A stretch of 6,381 bases of DNA from Bacillota bacterium (GTDB taxonomy: Bacteria > Bacillota > UBA4882 > UBA10575): assembly GCA_003511465.1 (NCBI GenBank), contig DOID01000124.1, positions 1 through 6,381 on the forward strand, written 5' to 3'. This document shows, piece by piece, positions 4,891 to 6,381 of this stretch (the first letter of the stretch is position 1; the number at the start of each line of letters is the position of its first letter). A program made the translations under genes and the position numbers. The notes under the pieces were generated by a model that saw only the letters and a program-made list of their open reading frames with translations, searched no databases and had not been told where the DNA came from.

Positions 4891-6153
4891 ATGGGAACCA
4901 AGATTAATGTGGTTTATTCCACCGCCCAGGGGGAGTTGGAGTTTGATCCCACCCTCCAAGCTTTAGGAGCGGACGGGGAAGAATACTGGGAGCTTAGGGC
5001 AACGGATTTGGTTCCGCTCCCGACCGGGGCTACCCTTTTTTATCTGCCGGGACGTTCGCCCTTGGGGATCGACGCCGGGGGAGAGGTAGAGACGATTACG
5101 GAGCAAGGAATTACGGCTGTGGCTGCGATTTTGCCGCAGGGGTATACCCGCTTGTTTTTACCGGCCTATCAGCGGGAACCGGACGCCCCCCGCCTCCCCC
5201 TTTTCGGCTATACGGCGGTGGCCTTTAAAGATGACCAACTCTGGGTCGCCGCCCATCGCACTGATGAACTTAATAAATGGGATCCAAAGTTCTTTAATGC
5301 ACCGGAATTGTCCGATTTAATTCAGGAGAAATTGGCCCAAGCCCCCCAGAATCGGATCTTAAAACAATTGGCCCATTGTGCCAAGGAGTACCATTGTTTT
5401 ACGGCGCAGAATATCTTTTATGGACGCTGGGAAGGGGGAATCCCGGTTTCACCGGTCTGTAACGCGCAGTGCCTGGGGTGTATCTCCAAACAGGTGGCGG
5501 AGTGCTGTCCTTCCCCCCAAGGCCGGATCAAATTCGCCCCAACTCCGGAAGAGGTGGTGGAGATTGCCCTCCCTCATCTCAGCGGAGATGAGGCGATGGT
5601 CAGTTTTGGACAAGGCTGTGAAGGCGAACCGTTAATGGCTGGGACCGTGATTAAAGAAGCCATTACCCGTTTGCGCCAGAAAACGCAGGCGGGTACGGTA
5701 AATATCAATACCAACGCCGGACTCCCTGATGTGCTTGAGGAGTTAGCAATTGCCGGTTTGAATACGGCCCGGATCAGCCTCTTCTCGGCTGATCCAGAGT
5801 ATTACCGGTTTTATCATCAACCACAGGGTTATGATCTTCAGCAAGTCAGTGACTCGATCCATCGACTACACCGGCGCGCTGTTTTTATTTCTTTGAATCT
5901 CTTGACTTTACCCGGCTTTACCGACCGGGAATCCCAAATGGAAAAACTCTTTACGTTTCTCCGGACGCATCCGGTGGGGATGGTTCAGATCCGAAACCTC
6001 AATATTGATCCGGATTTTATCTGGGTAAAAATGCACCGGGAACAGCTGGTCCCGGCGGGAAAAGTCATTGGGATTGCCGATTTTCTAACTGCGTTACAGC
6101 AGGAATTCCCGGCACTGGTCGTGGGGAACTATAGTCGGTTCCGACCTAGGTAG
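4891..6153 (+). CDS. Uncharacterised radical SAM protein
   Basis: A 420-residue radical SAM enzyme of unknown substrate. Residues 1-160 form a mostly beta, cysteine-free N-terminal region (YLPGRSPLG, YTRLFLPAY, LPLFGYTAVAF). A linker, HCAKEYHCFTAQNIFYGRWE (162-181), holds Cys163 and Cys169. The 4Fe-4S motif C190-NAQ-C194-LG-C197 follows (CxxxCxxC, with SP before and IS after). Cys205 and Cys206 come shortly after. Further radical SAM barrel signs are SFGQGCEGEPL (238-248, the GEP motif binding the SAM amino group), NINTNAGLP, RISLFSADPEYY, SLNLLTLPGFTDRE and QIRNLNIDPD. I know this as a conserved but unstudied family in anaerobes, generally labelled only 'radical SAM protein'. AAGGGGAG (4874-4881) lies nine bases before ATG. 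It begins 58 bases after glyA with no terminator between, so the two are probably co-transcribed. No signal peptide or membrane segment is seen. Confidence 0.88.
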   Translation: MGTKINVVYSTAQGELEFDPTLQALGADGEEYWELRATDLVPLPTGATLFYLPGRSPLGIDAGGEVETITEQGITAVAAILPQGYTRLFLPAYQREPDAPRLPLFGYTAVAFKDDQLWVAAHRTDELNKWDPKFFNAPELSDLIQEKLAQAPQNRILKQLAHCAKEYHCFTAQNIFYGRWEGGIPVSPVCNAQCLGCISKQVAECCPSPQGRIKFAPTPEEVVEIALPHLSGDEAMVSFGQGCEGEPLMAGTVIKEAITRLRQKTQAGTVNINTNAGLPDVLEELAIAGLNTARISLFSADPEYYRFYHQPQGYDLQQVSDSIHRLHRRAVFISLNLLTLPGFTDRESQMEKLFTFLRTHPVGMVQIRNLNIDPDFIWVKMHREQLVPAGKVIGIADFLTALQQEFPALVVGNYSRFRPR

Positions 6154-6381
6154 TCACCAACCTTAGCTACCGCTAGGACAACGAAGTACTGAAAATCAAA
6201 GCTAGGGAGGGTGACAAGCGTCGAAGGCTACAGCAGCTGGTCGTTCGGAGCGGCGTCACCAAGCTAAATTGCTGAAATGAAAGCCGCGAGAATCGACAGA
6301 CTAATATTTTCTGAGTAGTCCAACACCCCAGCCGGTTGGGACACATGAAAGGATGAAGATCGAGCAGCGAGTGGAGTTTGC
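6154..6381 (+). mobile_element. Probable group II intron, 5' part (domain I), cut by window edge
   Basis: This 228-base stretch holds no credible reading frame but is rich in nested complementary segments. GGCT (6226-6229) pairs with AGCC (6282-6285), CAGC (6231-6234) with GCTG (6271-6274), AGCT (6235-6238) with AGCT (6262-6265), and CGTT (6242-6245) with AGCG (6249-6252), all compatible with one arm. GACTA (6299-6303) pairs with TAGTC (6316-6320). GTCCAAC (6318-6324) can pair with GTTGGGAC (6335-6342) around a bulged G. Strings such as GAAGGCTACAGC, GCTGAAATG, CTGAGTAGTCC and ACATGAAAGGATGA recall, from memory, domain I of maturase-encoding group II introns of the cyanobacterial/chloroplast-like class. 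I cannot place the 5' splice site: no GTGYG consensus occurs after the radical SAM stop codon. The boundary is therefore arbitrary, and the element may be degenerate. A reverse transcriptase gene would be expected beyond the right edge. Confidence 0.5.

Noticed and set aside
5378..5635. 85-residue + strand frame within the radical SAM gene
   Set aside because: It overlaps the cluster-binding region of the radical SAM protein in another frame.
6121..6125. GTGGG as the group II intron 5' end
   Set aside because: It would place the splice site inside the radical SAM coding region, removing the last 11 residues; no IBS/EBS pairing supports it and the consensus is GTGYG.

Overview
The window looks like a chromosomal segment from a low-to-mid GC Gram-positive bacterium (Bacillota), probably an anaerobe of the clostridial type. 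This is inferred from strong AGGAGG-type ribosome binding sites, textbook sigma-A promoters, a CPWC glutaredoxin coupled to an AhpF-like thioredoxin reductase as in clostridia, the second ('MurG2') form of MurG, and a radical SAM family I associate with anaerobes. No species can be named from the sequence.

Left part (1-1533, + strand): a perfect consensus promoter drives a tRNA-Leu(GAG) that ends in an intrinsic terminator. Next come a small glutaredoxin and a thioredoxin-reductase-like flavoprotein overlapping by four bases (GTGA). They plausibly form an electron-transfer pair: NAD(P)H to FAD to the CxxC of the reductase to the CPWC of the glutaredoxin. The last 26 codons of the reductase contain two GC-rich hairpins, one of which resembles a terminator.

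Middle (1532-3085, - strand): an unrecognised 125-residue protein lies tail-to-tail with the reductase, with only 3 bases between the two stop codons. It is preceded by a stand-alone murG (peptidoglycan lipid II synthesis). The ribosome binding site of the small gene sits in one arm of an 8-bp inverted repeat. murG and the next gene, glyA, diverge from a 232-base AT-rich region that holds a consensus extended -10 promoter for glyA and several short palindromes.

Right part (3318-6153, + strand): a long-form serine hydroxymethyltransferase (one-carbon and glycine metabolism) is followed after 58 bases by an uncharacterised radical SAM protein, with no terminator between them, so an operon is likely.

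The last 228 bases (6154-6381) have no credible gene but carry nested complementary segments and short strings I associate with domain I of group II introns. They probably hold the 5' part of a retroelement that continues beyond the window. The first 37 bases, upstream of the tRNA promoter, are too short to assign. No CRISPR array, insertion sequence or phage gene is visible, and apart from the radical SAM protein, the 125-residue protein and the right-edge RNA element the window is ordinary housekeeping DNA.
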